Part shown: positions 26,094 through 35,121 of the stretch, piece after piece
How the letters are laid out: each line of letters begins with the position of its first letter
How positions within the stretch are numbered: position 1 is the stretch's first letter
From: Tindallia californiensis
GTDB lineage: Bacteria; Bacillota; Clostridia; Peptostreptococcales; Tindalliaceae
Direction of reading: 5' to 3'
Assembly (NCBI RefSeq): GCF_900107405.1
Contig: NZ_FNPV01000004.1
Coordinates: 226,486 to 290,485 of the forward strand
DNA: 64,000 nt
Position numbers and translations under genes: made by a program
Notes under the pieces: model-generated
Seen by the model: the letters and a program-made list of their open reading frames with translations, nothing else
Databases searched by the model: none
Told to the model about the DNA's origin: nothing

Positions 26094-27480
26094 AGATTGT
26101 TTCGAGGAGCGAAGTAGCTTTTTTAATTTGTCTCTTCACTTCCGATCGTGCTGTTCCGCCAAAACTACTTCGCCGATCGACAGCGGCTTCGATGCTTAGA
26201 ACCGAAAGAAGATCCTCTCCAATAGAATCACTAAACTTTCCCCATTCATCTAAGGAAAGATCAGCAAACTCTTTGTTGTTTTCAAGGCAGTATTGGACAG
26301 CTTGCCCAACAATATGATGAGTATGACGAAAGGGAACTCCTTTTGAGACGAGATATTCGGCAATATCCGTTGCTAATAGAAAGCCCTTTTGTAGATGCTG
26401 TTTAATAGATGCTGATTTCATGGTGACACCATTCAGCAAATCTGGCAAGAGGCCAAGAATTTCTTCTAGAGTGTCTAAAGTATGAAAAACAGGACGCTTA
26501 TCTTCTTGCATATCACGATTATAAGTAAGCGGAAGTCCTTTTAGATTAATCATTAAATCATTTAAGGAAGCAAGCACCCCGCTCGTTTTTCCACGCATTA
26601 GTTCCAGCGCATCTGGATTTTTTTTGTTTGGCATCATACTTGAACCGGTGCAATAGGCATCTGGTAATTCAATAAAATCGAATTCCTGGGTGTTCCATAG
26701 AATCAAGTCTTCGCAGAGTCGGCTAATATGAAGCATAAAAGTAGAAGACGCAAATAGAAATTCGAGTAAGTAATCTCTGTCGGATACAGTATCCAGACTA
26801 TTTTCTGTAACATTAGTGAAATCGAGAAGTTTTGCCGAATAGTGCCGGTCTATGGGAAGGGTTGTACCGGCTAAGGCGCCAGCACCTAAGGGGCACTGAT
26901 CTGCCTGGTCAAAGGCAGCGGCCATGCGGTTAAAGTCCCGATGGAATTTCCAGAAATAAGCCATCCAAAAATGCCCAAGGGAAACTGGCTGCGCATGTTG
27001 CAAATGAGTAAAACCTGGCAAAAAAACATCAATATCCTTTTCCGCCCGATTTATAAGCGCATTTAGCAAGGCGTCTTGCTGTTGCATAATCTCTCGGATT
27101 CTTTTTTTCATAAAAAGACGATAATCTGTTGCTACCTGATCATTGCGGGACCTGGCGGTATGTATTTTTGCTCCCATAGGTCCTAACTTTTCTATTAAAC
27201 GAGCTTCTATATTCATATGGACATCTTCAAGCGCTATATCTGGCTTGAAATCTCCCTGTTCAATCTCTGTTTCAATTTCTAAAAGAGCCTGATCAATCTT
27301 TTGCTGTTCTTCAGCGGTTAACAATCCCACTTTTAACAACATTTTTCCATGGGCTCGACTACCAGCGATATCTTCTCGAAAAAAAGACCAGTCTGTATCT
27401 AAAGACTGACTGAACTTTTGCATTTTATCAGCCGTGGAGCCGGCAAAACGTCCACTCCATAGTGCTTTTTTATCCTCCAT
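26092..27480 (-). CDS. argH: Argininosuccinate lyase
   Basis: 462 residues, ATG with AAGGAGG upstream. It splits argininosuccinate to arginine and fumarate. Family marks: LWSGRFAGSTADKMQKFSQS at the start, ARSRNDQVATDYRL, the signature GSSMMPNKKNPDALEL, and DRDYLLEFL. Unusually the partner argG is not adjacent; argH stands with bioY upstream on the same strand but 86 bp away. It may be mainly biosynthetic or part of arginine catabolic exchange. Confidence 0.96.
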   Translation of the reverse strand: MEDKKALWSGRFAGSTADKMQKFSQSLDTDWSFFREDIAGSRAHGKMLLKVGLLTAEEQQKIDQALLEIETEIEQGDFKPDIALEDVHMNIEARLIEKLGPMGAKIHTARSRNDQVATDYRLFMKKRIREIMQQQDALLNALINRAEKDIDVFLPGFTHLQHAQPVSLGHFWMAYFWKFHRDFNRMAAAFDQADQCPLGAGALAGTTLPIDRHYSAKLLDFTNVTENSLDTVSDRDYLLEFLFASSTFMLHISRLCEDLILWNTQEFDFIELPDAYCTGSSMMPNKKNPDALELMRGKTSGVLASLNDLMINLKGLPLTYNRDMQEDKRPVFHTLDTLEEILGLLPDLLNGVTMKSASIKQHLQKGFLLATDIAEYLVSKGVPFRHTHHIVGQAVQYCLENNKEFADLSLDEWGKFSDSIGEDLLSVLSIEAAVDRRSSFGGTARSEVKRQIKKATSLLETI

Positions 27481-27566
27481 ACCAGATCCTCCTTGTGTTT
27501 CTTACCATCATAATTCATAAAGGAGGTTATCGTCAAGAAAAACCACAATATAACCAGTAATGGATG

Positions 27567-28118
27567 CTACCGATTAGATGTTATAAACGAAAGCTGTGGA
27601 ATAAGTTTCCAGGCTAATAAAACGGCAAGAAACAGTTTTAAGATTCCGCCGGGCAAGAAGGGGAGAAACCCTAGGGCGATAGCCTGGGAAAAGCTGATAC
27701 CAGCAGAATAGGCAAGCCAAGGGACGCCGATTAAGTTCAGCAAAATCAAGCTGCTAAAGCCAGAGACTAAAAAATATCGGAGCATATTAGGAGAAGACCC
27801 CTTAAAAAAGCTAATAAAGTAAGCCATTGGAAGAAAGCCTATCAAAAAACCACCGGTTGGTCCCAAAATAACACCAATACCAGAAGACCCTCCGGCAAAC
27901 ACAGGCAGGCCGATGATACCTAGAAGAAGGTAGATGGAAAGCGTGAGTGTTGATTGTCCCGGAGTTAGCAGTAAGGCACAAAGCATAATAGCTAAAGTTT
28001 GACCAGTAACTGGAACTGGCGAAAAAGGAAGGGGGATAATAATATAACTTGAAACAGCAATGAGTGCAGCGAGTAAAGAAATACGAGTACAGTCATGAAT
28101 GCTTATTTTAGGCTTCAT
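27567..28118 (-). CDS. bioY: Biotin transporter substrate-binding subunit BioY
   Basis: 183 residues from ATG at 28118, chosen for TAGGAGG just upstream; the longer frame to 28202 runs through the promoter. A six-helix S-component of ECF transporters: FSPVPVTGQTLAIMLCALLLTPG (here interrupted after ~residue 55), then LLGIIGLPVFAGGSSGIGVILGPTGGFLIGF, which is the BioY signature. Together with EcfAA'T (not in the window) it imports biotin. Consistent with the fatty acid genes nearby that need biotin-dependent carboxylase, but not co-transcribed with them. Confidence 0.93.
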   Translation of the reverse strand: MKPKISIHDCTRISLLAALIAVSSYIIIPLPFSPVPVTGQTLAIMLCALLLTPGQSTLTLSIYLLLGIIGLPVFAGGSSGIGVILGPTGGFLIGFLPMAYFISFFKGSSPNMLRYFLVSGFSSLILLNLIGVPWLAYSAGISFSQAIALGFLPFLPGGILKLFLAVLLAWKLIPQLSFITSNR

Positions 28119-28135
28119 GGAAAAACCTCCTAATA

Positions 28136-28177
28136 ACAGTATAAATAGAGTATAAAGGAGAGAAGAAATACTGTCAA
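28136..28177 (-). promoter_or_regulatory. Promoter of bioY with overlapping dyad
   Basis: Minus strand TTGACA (28177-28172), 17-bp spacer, TATACT (28154-28149). A 7-bp dyad ACAGTAT (28136-28142) / ATACTGT (28168-28174) brackets the -10 and reaches into the -35, a position suited to a repressor, perhaps BirA-like, although the half-sites do not match the usual GTTAAC-type biotin operator. Confidence 0.7.
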
Positions 28178-28348
28178 CTATAAAAAAGGGAATGGTTAAC
28201 AAAAATTATTTTTAATTGATAAGAAGAATCATTTTCGTGTTTAAGAAGAAAAAGAAGAGGTATAAATATATTAAATTCAATATAATTGATGTCGATATTA
28301 ATCAAATGTAAAGTTGTTAAACAAGCAATAAGAATAGGTGGTGGCTGA

Positions 28349-28795
28349 ATGGCTATTGTCGAAAATGATAACCATGTAAGCGAAGATTCTTTGAAGTTAT
28401 TTGTTGTACTATCAAAAGCTTATGCTTCTGTTTCAGAAGCTGTTTTGAAAGATATTCGAAGATATGGATTGAATCCAACAGAATTTGCGGTATTAGAACT
28501 TTTATATCATAAAGGGATACAACCAATTCAGAAAATAAGAGAAAAGGTGCTGCTCAAAAGCAATAGCATTACTTATACGATCGATAAACTTGAGGAAAAA
28601 AAATATATTGAACGAAAAGGCTGTTCAAAGGATAGAAGAGTTACGTATGTGACTTTAACCGAAAGGGGTAAGGAAAAGATGCAATCCATTTTTCCTTCTC
28701 ATGAAGAAGCCATCAAAAAAATATTAAAATCACTCAGTGGTGATGAAAAAAAAGAAGCTATAAGGTTATTGAAAAAAATTGGTTTGGGCATGTAA
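28349..28795 (+). CDS. MarR family transcriptional regulator
   Basis: 148 residues, ATG with GGTGGTGG. The winged helix is typical: NPTEFAVLELLYHKG, then LLKSNSITYTIDKLEEKKYIERKGCSKDRR (recognition helix plus wing with the DRR turn) and VTLTERGKEKM. A cysteine in the wing (KGCSKDRR) might sense oxidants. The WrbA-like quinone reductase gene lies 110 bp downstream on the same strand and is the probable target. The upstream region (28203-28348) is AT-rich with a TTGAT-N10-ATCAA dyad near 28287. Confidence 0.9.
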   Translation: MAIVENDNHVSEDSLKLFVVLSKAYASVSEAVLKDIRRYGLNPTEFAVLELLYHKGIQPIQKIREKVLLKSNSITYTIDKLEEKKYIERKGCSKDRRVTYVTLTERGKEKMQSIFPSHEEAIKKILKSLSGDEKKEAIRLLKKIGLGM

Positions 28796-28905
28796 TACAT
28801 AGCTCCTAGTGTCAAAGGTTCCAATTTGAATCTTTGGAAGGAGTAGATTTATTCCTTATGGATAAATAATAACTAGAACATGACATGAAGAAAAGGAGAG
28901 ATATC

Positions 28906-29529
28906 ATGGAAAAAGTAAAATTAGCAATTGTATATTACAGTTTTACCGGAACCAATCAAAAAATGGCAAAATGGGCAGCTGAGGCAGCTCAAAAGGCAGG
29001 TGCTGAAGTCAAAATCTTGAAAGTAAAAGAAGTCGTCCCTCAGGCAGTTATTGATGCCGATCCTATGAGGAAAGCAAATGATGAGTCATCGAAAGATATT
29101 CCGGAGGTAAGCAATCAAGATCTTGAATGGGCAGATGCTTTTCTTTTTAGTTTTCCAACCAGATTTGGAATGATGCCTTCTCAAATAAAATCATTTTTAG
29201 ATCAAACAGGACCTTTGTGGGCAGAAGGGAAGCTGGCCAATAAGGTAGTTAGCGCTATGACCTCAGCTCAAAATCAACATGGTGGTCAAGAAGCAACTAT
29301 TTTATCATTCTATACAATGATGTATCACTGGGGAGCTATTGTAGCCTCACCAGGATACACAGATCCGGTCATTTTTGGTGCTGGTGGAAATCCTTATGGC
29401 ACCTCTGTGACAGTAGATGGGGAAGGAAATATGAGTGGTGAGCAAGAAAGCATAAAAGCGGCCATTCAGCATCAGGCTAACCGAACTATTCAAGTTGCTG
29501 GATGGGTGAAAGAAGGGCTAAAAGCATAG
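28906..29529 (+). CDS. WrbA-like NAD(P)H:quinone oxidoreductase (flavodoxin fold)
   Basis: 207 residues from ATG at 28906 (AAAAGGAG upstream; an earlier ATG at 28885 lacks one). The FMN-binding loop is YYSFTGTNQKMAKWAA, followed by FSFPTRFGMMPSQIKSFLDQTG and the MTSAQNQHGGQEATILSFYTMMYHWGAIV region, both characteristic of WrbA. It probably carries out two-electron quinone reduction, protecting against redox cycling. It follows the MarR gene, a common regulator/enzyme pair. Confidence 0.92.
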   Translation: MEKVKLAIVYYSFTGTNQKMAKWAAEAAQKAGAEVKILKVKEVVPQAVIDADPMRKANDESSKDIPEVSNQDLEWADAFLFSFPTRFGMMPSQIKSFLDQTGPLWAEGKLANKVVSAMTSAQNQHGGQEATILSFYTMMYHWGAIVASPGYTDPVIFGAGGNPYGTSVTVDGEGNMSGEQESIKAAIQHQANRTIQVAGWVKEGLKA

Positions 29530-29564
29530 CGGCATTTTGTTCTCTATATCTTGTTCGCTATAAC

Positions 29565-29594
29565 AAGAAAAACCCGCTACGTCGGGTTTTTCTT
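29565..29594. terminator. Bidirectional terminator between wrbA-like gene and fabF
   Basis: AAGAAAAACCCG-CTACGT-CGGGTTTTTCTT, a perfect 12-bp stem with T-runs on both strands. Confidence 0.92.
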
Positions 29595-29598
29595 AAGG

Positions 29599-30837
29599 TT
29601 ACGTGTAAGATTTTATGAGAATGCAGGCATTGTGACCACCAAAACCAAGAGAGTTTGAAAGTGTATATTGGAAAGTGGCTGATTGTGCCTTATTTGGTGT
29701 ATAATTTAGATCGCATGCCTCATCAGGACTTTCGTAATTAATAGTAGGTGGTATTTTTTGTTCTTGTAAGGCTAGAACGCAAGCAATAGCTTCTATACCG
29801 CCAGCAGCTCCCAAGAGATGACCGGTCATTGATTTTGTAGAACTAATGTTTAAGTTAGGGGCATGATCACCAAAAACATTTTTGATGGCCATGGTTTCCA
29901 GTCGGTCGTTATAATCGGTACTAGTGCCATGCGCATTGATATAACCGATGGCTTCTGGTGTAACGCCGGCATCTTCAATCGCTTTTTGCATTGCGGTGGA
30001 AGCGCCTTTACCTTCCGGGTCTGGTGCTGTAATATGATAAGCATCTGTATGGGTTCCATAACCAACCATTTCTGCAAGAATGGTGGCACCTCTTTTTTTA
30101 GCATGTTCGTAAGATTCCAACATGATAAGACCAGCGCCTTCGCCCATAACGAAACCATCTCTTTGGGAATCAAAGGGTCTGCTGGCCGTACCGGGGCTAT
30201 CGTTACGAGTAGATAAAGCTTTCATGGAAGCAAATCCTGCGATGCTAATAGGCGTAATGGAAGCCTCCGTTCCTCCCGTAAGAATAGCTTTGGCAGCACC
30301 ACGTTGTATCATTTTGAAAGCTTCGCCAATGGCATTTGTTGCAGAAGCACAAGCGGTAACGATGGTCATATTTGGTCCTTTGGCATTCATTAAAATAGCC
30401 ACTTGACCTGCCGCTAAATTAGAAATCATCATGGGGATTAAAAAGGGACTCACGCGTCGTGGTCCGCGGTTTAGCAGGTTGGTGTGCTGATCTTCAAGGG
30501 TGGTAAGTCCTCCGATACCACAACCAAGAATCACACCAAATTCGTCTGGATCCAGCTCGCCTTCCTTGAAGCCTGCGTTCTCAAAAGTTTCATAAGCCGC
30601 AGCGGCTGCAAACTGGGTGAAGCGGTCCATTTTCTTAGCTTCACGTTTATCCAAATAATCGGCAGGATTAAAATCTTTCACCTCTGCAGCAAACTGTACG
30701 CTGTATTCGGATGCATCAAAATGAGTAATAGGGCCTGCGCCACTAGCTCCACTCATTAATGAGTCCTTAAAAGTGTCGACACCGATTCCAATGGGGGTAA
30801 CAGCACCCATACCGGTAATCACTACTCTTTGGTTCAT
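29599..30837 (-). CDS. fabF: 3-oxoacyl-ACP synthase II
   Basis: 412 residues, ATG with AAGGAGG. It elongates acyl-ACP with malonyl-ACP. The active-site cysteine lies in [15 protein letters not shown] (about residue 163) and the two histidines in [11 protein letters not shown] and [12 protein letters not shown]. It is the last gene of the minus-strand fatty acid operon fabH-fabK-fabD-fabG-acpP-fabF. Confidence 0.97.
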   Translation of the reverse strand: MNQRVVITGMGAVTPIGIGVDTFKDSLMSGASGAGPITHFDASEYSVQFAAEVKDFNPADYLDKREAKKMDRFTQFAAAAAYETFENAGFKEGELDPDEFGVILGCGIGGLTTLEDQHTNLLNRGPRRVSPFLIPMMISNLAAGQVAILMNAKGPNMTIVTACASATNAIGEAFKMIQRGAAKAILTGGTEASITPISIAGFASMKALSTRNDSPGTASRPFDSQRDGFVMGEGAGLIMLESYEHAKKRGATILAEMVGYGTHTDAYHITAPDPEGKGASTAMQKAIEDAGVTPEAIGYINAHGTSTDYNDRLETMAIKNVFGDHAPNLNISSTKSMTGHLLGAAGGIEAIACVLALQEQKIPPTINYESPDEACDLNYTPNKAQSATFQYTLSNSLGFGGHNACILIKSYT

Positions 30838-30873
30838 ACTAAAGCCCTCCTTCTAGTAAAGAAACAGGGAAAA

Positions 30874-31107
30874 TTAACCCTGTTTCGATTCAACGTATTT
30901 AACGATATCACCAATATTTTTGAATCCTTCGGCATCTTCGTCTGATATCTCGATAGAAAATGCGTCCTCAATAGCCATGACAATCTCTACGGCATCTAAA
31001 GAGTCAGCCTCCAGATCATCCATAATAGATGTTTCTGCTTTGATACCCTCTACCCCATCTAATTCTAATTGTTCAGCAATAATTTCAGCGATTTTTTCAA
31101 ATACCAT
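30874..31107 (-). CDS. acpP: Acyl carrier protein
   Basis: 77 residues from ATG at 31107 (AAAGGAGGAG upstream; an earlier in-frame ATG at 31146 is rejected). It carries growing acyl chains on phosphopantetheine attached to Ser36 in MDDLEADSLDAVEIV, the canonical site. The usual acidic four-helix pattern follows (DEDAEGFKNIGDIVKYV). Lies between fabG and fabF. Confidence 0.97.
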   Translation of the reverse strand: MVFEKIAEIIAEQLELDGVEGIKAETSIMDDLEADSLDAVEIVMAIEDAFSIEISDEDAEGFKNIGDIVKYVESKQG

Positions 31108-31166
31108 TTGATACTCCTCCTTTAATTTTGTGTATATATTTTTCATTTCTTAAACAACGAAGGTTC

Positions 31167-31910
31167 TTAAATGCCCATACCGCCATCTACTTGAAGTACT
31201 TGGCCGGTGATATAGCGACTGCTATCGGAAGCTAGAAAAAGAGCAGCTTCGGCGATATCTTCCGATTTTCCTAAGCTTTGCAAAGGAATTTCTTTTAAGA
31301 GCTGATCCTTTACCTTTTCAGAAAGTGCGTCAGTCATTTCGGTTTCAATGAATCCTGGTGCGATGGCATTTACGGTTATTCCTTTGCCAGCAACTTCCTT
31401 AGCTAAAGACTTAGTGAATCCAATCACACCTGCTTTGGAAGCGCTATAATTACATTGTCCTGCATTTCCAGAAAGCCCAACAATAGATGAAAGATTAACA
31501 ATGGTTCCTTTTTTTGACTTTATCATATCTCTCAATACGGCTTTGGAACACAGGAACGTTCCGGTTAAATTGATGTCCATTACTTCTTGCCAGTCTTCGT
31601 ACTTCATTCTGAGGAGAAGACCATCTCGAGTAATTCCTGCATTATTTATAAGGATATCAATAGGTCCAAGTGTATCTTTGATGTTTTTGACCATCTCCAA
31701 AACTTGTTGTTCGTTGGAGACATCTGCTTTTACGGCGATGGCCTGACCTCCTGATGATTCGATTTCTTTTACTACTTCCTGTGCTGCGGATTCCTGACGA
31801 GCATAATTGACAACAACTTTAGCTCCTTGGCTGGCCATTTTAAGAGCAATGGAACGTCCGATCCCTCTGGATGCCCCTGTTATTAAAACGATTTTCTTTT
31901 CTAGAAGCAT
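31167..31910 (-). CDS. fabG: 3-oxoacyl-ACP reductase
   Basis: 247 residues, ATG with AAAGGAGGGG. Short-chain dehydrogenase fold: NADPH motif ITGASRGIGRSIAL, NNAGIT, catalytic Ser (LSSIVGLSGN) and YSASKAG. It reduces 3-oxoacyl-ACP. Its start lies 71 bp inside the 3' end of fabD. Confidence 0.97.
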   Translation of the reverse strand: MLLEKKIVLITGASRGIGRSIALKMASQGAKVVVNYARQESAAQEVVKEIESSGGQAIAVKADVSNEQQVLEMVKNIKDTLGPIDILINNAGITRDGLLLRMKYEDWQEVMDINLTGTFLCSKAVLRDMIKSKKGTIVNLSSIVGLSGNAGQCNYSASKAGVIGFTKSLAKEVAGKGITVNAIAPGFIETEMTDALSEKVKDQLLKEIPLQSLGKSEDIAEAALFLASDSSRYITGQVLQVDGGMGI

Positions 31911-32871
31911 GAAACCCCTCCTTTTCTAATGTCTCGATAATGGTCAAGTACTGATCAACCGTTTCGATATGATAAGATTGATAAGGTTTTTTATATTCCT
32001 TAGCGGTTCTTTTAACAAACCCACTTAAACTGTTGCTGGGACCAATTTCTAAGAAGGTTTGACAGCCCTGGCTCATCATGAATAAAAGACTATCTTCCCA
32101 TAATACAGAATGACTGACCTGACGAACTAAAGCTGGAGATATGTCAGCAGAATCCGTGACAGGAGCGGCGGTAACATTACTGATAAAAACCTGATTTGGT
32201 GGTTGGAGAGAGAGGTTTTTCAGTTCTTCGGATAACTTTTCTCCTGCCGGAGCGAGCATGGACGTATGAAAAGGGGCGCTGACAGGCATCATTACCACTT
32301 TTTTAGCACCTTTTTCCTTACAGGATTCCATCGTGGCCATTACAGCCTTTACTTCACCGGAGATAACAATTTGCCCGGGGCAATTGAAGTTTGCAACGGA
32401 TACAAATCCATGCACCAGTCCTGCTTGTATACACTCTTGGAGGTGTTCGCGTTTTAGACCAAGAATGGCCGCCATTCCACCTTTGCCTTGTGGGACTGCT
32501 TCTTGCATATATTTGCCACGAAGACGGACCAGTTGAACGGCATCCTTAAACTCCATGGATTCTGCGTTAACAAGTGCCGAATATTCACCAAGACTTAACC
32601 CCGCCGTAAAGTCCGAGGTAAAACCTTCTTTTTTCAATAAGCGAAGCATGGCGATGCTTGTAGTAAGCACAGCGGGCTGAGTAATTTCCGTTTGGTTCAG
32701 CTTGTTGTCCGGTCCTTCCAGGCAATAGCGGGTCAGAGGCATTTGGAGAAGTTCGTCAGCTTCTTCGAAGGTTTCTCTAGCGATGGGATACTGAGTGATA
32801 AAGTCTTTTCCCATCCCTATATACTGTGCTCCCTGACCAGGGAAAATAAATGCTAAGGAATTATTGCTCAT
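31840..32871 (-). CDS. fabD: Malonyl-CoA:ACP transacylase
   Basis: 343 residues, ATG near 32871. It loads malonyl groups on ACP. The nucleophile is in GLSLGEYSAL (about residue 94), with the FPGQGAQYIGMG N-terminus and SAPFHTSML near 200. It is longer than the usual ~310 residues: the last ~25 residues overlap the start of fabG in another frame and look non-conserved (basic, Asn/Arg-rich). Confidence 0.95.
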   Translation of the reverse strand: MSNNSLAFIFPGQGAQYIGMGKDFITQYPIARETFEEADELLQMPLTRYCLEGPDNKLNQTEITQPAVLTTSIAMLRLLKKEGFTSDFTAGLSLGEYSALVNAESMEFKDAVQLVRLRGKYMQEAVPQGKGGMAAILGLKREHLQECIQAGLVHGFVSVANFNCPGQIVISGEVKAVMATMESCKEKGAKKVVMMPVSAPFHTSMLAPAGEKLSEELKNLSLQPPNQVFISNVTAAPVTDSADISPALVRQVSHSVLWEDSLLFMMSQGCQTFLEIGPSNSLSGFVKRTAKEYKKPYQSYHIETVDQYLTIIETLEKEGFHASRKENRFNNRGIQRDRTFHCS

Positions 32872-32873
32872 TC

Positions 32874-33821
32874 TTACTCTCCTCTCAATAGGCTAAGCTT
32901 TTTCAACTGATCACTAGCCTCTTGGAGAATATGTGTAATAATTTCGTTACAAGGACGAATATCATTAACCATTCCAGCAATTTGGCCAGCCATAACAGAG
33001 CCGTTTTGCACATCACCATCTTGAACAGCTATTCGCAGTTTGCCGGCTCCCATCTGTTCTAATTCTTCCATCCCCAGCCCTTCTTTTTCCATAGCCATCA
33101 GTTCTTTTACAAAGCGGTTTTTCAAGACCCGTACCGGATGTCCTGTACTTCTTGCTGTAACAACGGCGTCTCTATCCCCTGCTTTTACAAGCATTTCCTT
33201 ATAAGCTTCATGGGCTGTACATTCGGTGGAACAGACAAAGCGAGTTCCTAGTTGTACGGCTTGAGCTCCTAGAGAAAGGGCAGCTAAAAAACCATGTCCG
33301 TCTGCAATTCCGCCAGCAGCAATAATGGGTATGGAGACAGCTTGTGCTGCCTGTGGCACTAACGCCATGGTTGTTAGCTCTCCAATATGACCGCCGGCTT
33401 CCGTTCCTTCTACAATAATAGCATCAGATCCAGCTCGCTCCATTCTTTTTGCAAGGGCGACAGAAGGAACGACCGGTATGATTTTAGCACCATACTCTTT
33501 CAGATAAGCCATATACTTTCCGGGGTTTCCAGCTCCTGTAGTAATAACTGGAACTTTTTGCCGATGAACAACCTCTACGACATCGTCTATAAAAGGGGAA
33601 AGGAGCATGATATTCACGCCGAAGGGTTTATCGGTTAATTCGCGGGTTTTAATAATCTGTTCTTCAACAATATCAGCAGGAGCATTTCCGGCAGCAACCA
33701 GACCCAGACCTCCGGCATTAGAGACGGCGGCTGCTAATTCGGCTGTGGCAACCCAGGCCATGCCGCCTTGTAAGATGGGCACTTCAATATTTAACAGATC
33801 ACATATTTGAGTTTTGAACAT
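32874..33821 (-). CDS. fabK: Enoyl-ACP reductase II (FMN-dependent)
   Basis: About 315 residues; the second ATG (33821) is preferred to 33827 because AGGAGGA then has normal spacing. A TIM-barrel flavoprotein related to nitronate monooxygenase: PILQGGMAWVATAELAAAVSNAGGLGLVAAGN, EGTEAGGHIGE, and PIIAAGGIADGHG. In the fab operon it performs the last reduction of each cycle in place of FabI, which explains the absence of fabI. Such enzymes are insensitive to triclosan. Confidence 0.95.
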   Translation of the reverse strand: MFKTQICDLLNIEVPILQGGMAWVATAELAAAVSNAGGLGLVAAGNAPADIVEEQIIKTRELTDKPFGVNIMLLSPFIDDVVEVVHRQKVPVITTGAGNPGKYMAYLKEYGAKIIPVVPSVALAKRMERAGSDAIIVEGTEAGGHIGELTTMALVPQAAQAVSIPIIAAGGIADGHGFLAALSLGAQAVQLGTRFVCSTECTAHEAYKEMLVKAGDRDAVVTARSTGHPVRVLKNRFVKELMAMEKEGLGMEELEQMGAGKLRIAVQDGDVQNGSVMAGQIAGMVNDIRPCNEIITHILQEASDQLKKLSLLRGE

Positions 33822-33843
33822 ATACATTCCTCCTATTCCGTTA

Positions 33844-34845
33844 CTATTTTTCCAAGGTCCATTTTAGTAGTGATGAACCCCAAGCTAAGCCACCACCGAA
33901 AGCAACCATCAGAATTAAATCATCTTTTTTGAGTAAGTCAGATCGATAGGCTTCATCTAAAGCCACTGGTATCGATGCAGCTGACATGTTCCCGTAGCGC
34001 TGCAAATTCATAAAAACCTTTTCTTTAGGAATACCCATCTTCTTACCAAGCGTATCGATAATCCTTTTATTGGCTTGATGTGGAATAAGCCAGTCAACCT
34101 GTTCGATGCCATATCCTGTATCGGCTAAAAGTTCTTTCGCATTGGATCCCATTGCACGTACAGCCATCTTGAATACTTCGCTGCCGTTCATATCAATATA
34201 ATGTTTTTTTAAGGGCAATGTTTCTTCTGTCAGAGGAATTCTGGTACCACCACCTGGAACGCTGAGAATATTACCATAGCGACCATCGGAGCCCAGACTT
34301 GTTTTAATAAGGCCTGTACTCTTCGTTGATTTTTGAAGCAGGATGGCGCCGGCACCATCTCCGAAAAGCACGCATGTATTTCGGTCGGCAAAGTTGGTAA
34401 TGTGAGTCATAATATCAGCGCCAATGACTAAGACGTTTTCACACATGCCATTTTCTATGTAAAGACTGGCATTAGAAAGGGCAAACATAAATCCGGCACA
34501 GGCAGCACTTACATCATAAGCAAAAGCACGGTTTGCGCCAATGTTTTTCTGAACAAGGCAAGCCGTAGACGGAAAATTCATATCTGGAGTAGTGGTAGCC
34601 ACAATAATGGCATCGACAGACTCTGCGGAAATGCCAGCTTCTGCCAAAGCTATTTCTGCTGCATTAGAGGAAAGATCAGACGTTGACTGAGTAGCACTGG
34701 CTTTTCTTCTCTCCTGAATTCCTGTGCGAGTTTGAATCCATTCGTCATTGGTATCAACTATTTTTTCTAGATCATGGTTCGTAATCACCTGCTCAGGAAC
34801 ATAGCTTCCGATGCCTGTTAACTGAGCAATATATTTTTCATTCAA
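33844..34845 (-). CDS. fabH: 3-oxoacyl-ACP synthase III
   Basis: 333 residues, ATG with a weak AGGAG (TAGGAGTG) upstream. It starts fatty acid synthesis by condensing acyl-CoA with malonyl-ACP. The catalytic Cys116 is in AYDVSAACAGFMF; His and Asn lie in WLIPHQANKRI and RYGNMSAASIPVAL. First gene of the minus-strand fab operon, directly downstream of a FapR box. Confidence 0.97.
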   Translation of the reverse strand: MNEKYIAQLTGIGSYVPEQVITNHDLEKIVDTNDEWIQTRTGIQERRKASATQSTSDLSSNAAEIALAEAGISAESVDAIIVATTTPDMNFPSTACLVQKNIGANRAFAYDVSAACAGFMFALSNASLYIENGMCENVLVIGADIMTHITNFADRNTCVLFGDGAGAILLQKSTKSTGLIKTSLGSDGRYGNILSVPGGGTRIPLTEETLPLKKHYIDMNGSEVFKMAVRAMGSNAKELLADTGYGIEQVDWLIPHQANKRIIDTLGKKMGIPKEKVFMNLQRYGNMSAASIPVALDEAYRSDLLKKDDLILMVAFGGGLAWGSSLLKWTLEK

Positions 34846-34883
34846 ATGGACACACTCCTATCAGCAACAACTAAAATCAGATA

Positions 34884-34900
34884 TTAGTACCAGATACTAA
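34884..34900 (-). promoter_or_regulatory. FapR operator of the fab operon
   Basis: TTAGTACCAGATACTAA, a near-exact match to the FapR consensus of Firmicutes. It lies 3 bp downstream of the -10 on the minus strand, covering the transcription start, the classical position. Malonyl-CoA releases FapR; fapR itself is not in this window. Confidence 0.92.
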
Positions 34901-34903
34901 ATA

Positions 34904-34932
34904 AGTATAAAGTCTTTTTGTGAAAAGTGCAA
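34904..34932 (-). promoter_or_regulatory. Promoter of fabH operon
   Basis: Minus strand TTGCAC (34932-34927), 17-bp spacer, TATACT (34909-34904). Confidence 0.8.
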
Positions 34933-34939
34933 TGCTTTT

Positions 34940-34985
34940 TTTGAAACATTTCCAGAAAAAAGTCGTTCATTAAAAATGTTTCAAA
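34940..34985. promoter_or_regulatory. 12-bp dyad between fabH and fabZ promoters
   Basis: TTTGAAACATTT (34940-34951) and its exact complement (34974-34985), 22 bp apart, just upstream of the fabH -35 and ahead of the fabZ promoter. Could be an operator for a second regulator or a hairpin; no T-run follows. Confidence 0.45.
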
Positions 34986-35030
34986 ATGGAACGTTTTTTA
35001 TGGAAGCTGTGCTAATTTGATACACTTTGC

Positions 35031-35059
35031 TTGTTCTTTTGAGAGGAATATGGTACAGT
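35031..35059 (+). promoter_or_regulatory. Promoter of fabZ
   Basis: TTGTTC (35031-35036), 17-bp spacer, TACAGT (35054-35059). Confidence 0.5.
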
Positions 35060-35121
35060 GAATAGTAAGAATATTCAATTCTTGAAAAGAACTGAAGATA
35101 CTAGTATAGGAGGTAATATAA

